NCBI GenBank assembly: GCA_050289385.1
Contig: JBNKFQ010000005.1
Location: 1 to 5,846, forward strand
Reading direction: 5' to 3'
Source: JBNKFQ01 sp050289385
GTDB taxonomy: Bacteria > Pseudomonadota > Gammaproteobacteria > Pseudomonadales > Porticoccaceae
Length of the DNA: 5,846 nt
Below are positions 5,200-5,846 of this stretch, piece after piece (position 1 is the stretch's first letter; each line of letters opens with the position of its first letter). Below the pieces are notes generated by a model that was not told the origin of the DNA, made no database searches, and saw only the letters and a program-made list of their open reading frames with translations. A program made the position numbers and the translations under genes.

Positions 5200-5846
5200 G
5201 CGCTTGCCTCAGTCGAACCCGTCGCTGCATCGAATGGCATGACGGAGCCGCAGCCTTCGAACAGGCCGAAGTGTTGATTGAAATCGCCAATAAAGGTGAA
5301 ATGGTCAACAAACCGGGTATCGTGCAGCATCCGCCAGGTATTACCGCACACCGTGAACACCCGACCCGCGTCGATGGCATGATGCTTGTCGAGCGTAAAG
5401 CAGTGAGGACTGTTCGGGATGGTGCCTTTGTAAATCACGGCCTGGCCATAGTCTTCACAGGCGCTTTCCAGACCATCCAGTTTGAACAGCCGGTAAGTCG
5501 CCGAGAAAAACCGCAGATTGCCGGTTTGGAAGGCCAGTGCGTCATCGGTCACTTCCAGAGGTCTGTCCTCTACCAGCCGGGGGTCGTCGAAGCCGGCGTT
5601 GTTAGCCAGCCGCAGAAAATCATACCAGTACAGGGCGCCGCCCAGACACTCGCCGTACAATACAGAATCATTTCGTACAGCATCGGGCACGCGGCGATCT
5701 GAATAAACATCGGAGAAATAGAACTCACCACCGGGCTTAAGCAAGCGATGCACACCCTGGAGTACTGCCGCTTTATCCGGCGACAGATTGACCACGCAAT
5801 TGGATACGATGACATCAAAAGAGCCGGGTTCCAGATCCAGTTGGTC
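5190..5846 (-). CDS. arsM: Arsenite S-adenosylmethionine methyltransferase ArsM, 5'-truncated by window edge
   Basis: The frame enters at the right edge and ends at TAA 5190-5192, so 218 C-terminal residues are visible. ArsM methylates As(III) using S-adenosylmethionine. FDVIVSNCVVNLSPDK (visible residues 10-25) is the late Rossmann-type methyltransferase region, and LLKPGGEFYFSDVY (35-48) follows. Cys17 (SNCVV) and Cys67 (GECLGG) are 50 residues apart, the same spacing as the As(III)-binding Cys174 and Cys224 of Cyanidioschyzon ArsM. LYGECLGGALYW, FFSATYRLFKLDGLE and the long C-terminal CGNTWRMLHDTRF domain are typical of the bacterial long form. The protein ends EASACC; cysteine-rich tails are common in ArsM. 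The SAM-binding motif I and the first conserved cysteine lie outside. It is the first visible gene of the operon and overlaps arsC by 10 nt. Confidence 0.95.
   Translation of the reverse strand, partial: DQLDLEPGSFDVIVSNCVVNLSPDKAAVLQGVHRLLKPGGEFYFSDVYSDRRVPDAVRNDSVLYGECLGGALYWYDFLRLANNAGFDDPRLVEDRPLEVTDDALAFQTGNLRFFSATYRLFKLDGLESACEDYGQAVIYKGTIPNSPHCFTLDKHHAIDAGRVFTVCGNTWRMLHDTRFVDHFTFIGDFNQHFGLFEGCGSVMPFDAATGSTEASACC
5207..5210 (-). promoter_or_regulatory. Ribosome binding site of arsC (GAGG), inside arsM
   Basis: CCTC on the + strand reads GAGG on the coding strand, seven bases before the ATG at 5199. It lies within the last codons of arsM and favours this ATG over the internal one at 5181, supporting coupling of arsC translation to arsM. 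Confidence 0.55.

Noticed and set aside
5145..5702. 185-codon + strand ORF opposite arsM
   Set aside because: It is antisense to the well-supported arsM frame with conserved motifs, and its translation resembles no protein I recognise.

Overview
The window looks like a chromosomal or island segment of a Gram-negative proteobacterium, most likely gamma- or betaproteobacterial. The grounds are a periplasmic PstS with a Sec signal but no lipobox, a VanB/phthalate-dioxygenase-type reductase, and a long-form bacterial ArsM. I cannot name a genus from the sequence alone.

Layout, left half (+ strand). Positions 1-174 hold the C-terminal [2Fe-2S] ferredoxin domain of an oxygenase reductase whose start lies outside the window. 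A small ORF with a good ribosome binding site follows (225-374). The 254-bp gap after it is mostly filled by a 173-nt near-perfect inverted repeat (421-593) that folds into a single long hairpin. Immediately downstream is an AhpD/carboxymuconolactone-decarboxylase-like gene (629-1183) with a CxxCxxxH motif. A strong hairpin with T-runs on both sides (1209-1273) separates this half from the convergent operon to the right and should terminate transcription from both directions.

Layout, right half (- strand, read right to left). A compact operon runs arsM (partial, enters at 5846), arsC, pstS, pstC, pstA, pstB. Every junction overlaps (10, 16, 41, 8 and 4 nt), which suggests one mRNA with translational coupling. 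The promoter and any ArsR-type regulator lie beyond the right edge. No phoU follows pstB.

Functional reading. ArsC reduces arsenate to arsenite, ArsM methylates arsenite, and PstSCAB is a complete high-affinity phosphate ABC importer. Placing a phosphate importer inside an ars operon suggests it supplies phosphate under arsenate stress, when arsenate competes for the ordinary phosphate carriers. That is an inference from gene order.

The least ordinary features are: the long hairpin, whose stem imperfections are nearly all G.U-compatible on one strand only; a four-copy 15-bp in-frame repeat that expands a loop of ArsC; and the Ala-Cys-Cys tails of ArsM and ArsC, both encoded by bases overlapping the next gene's start codon.
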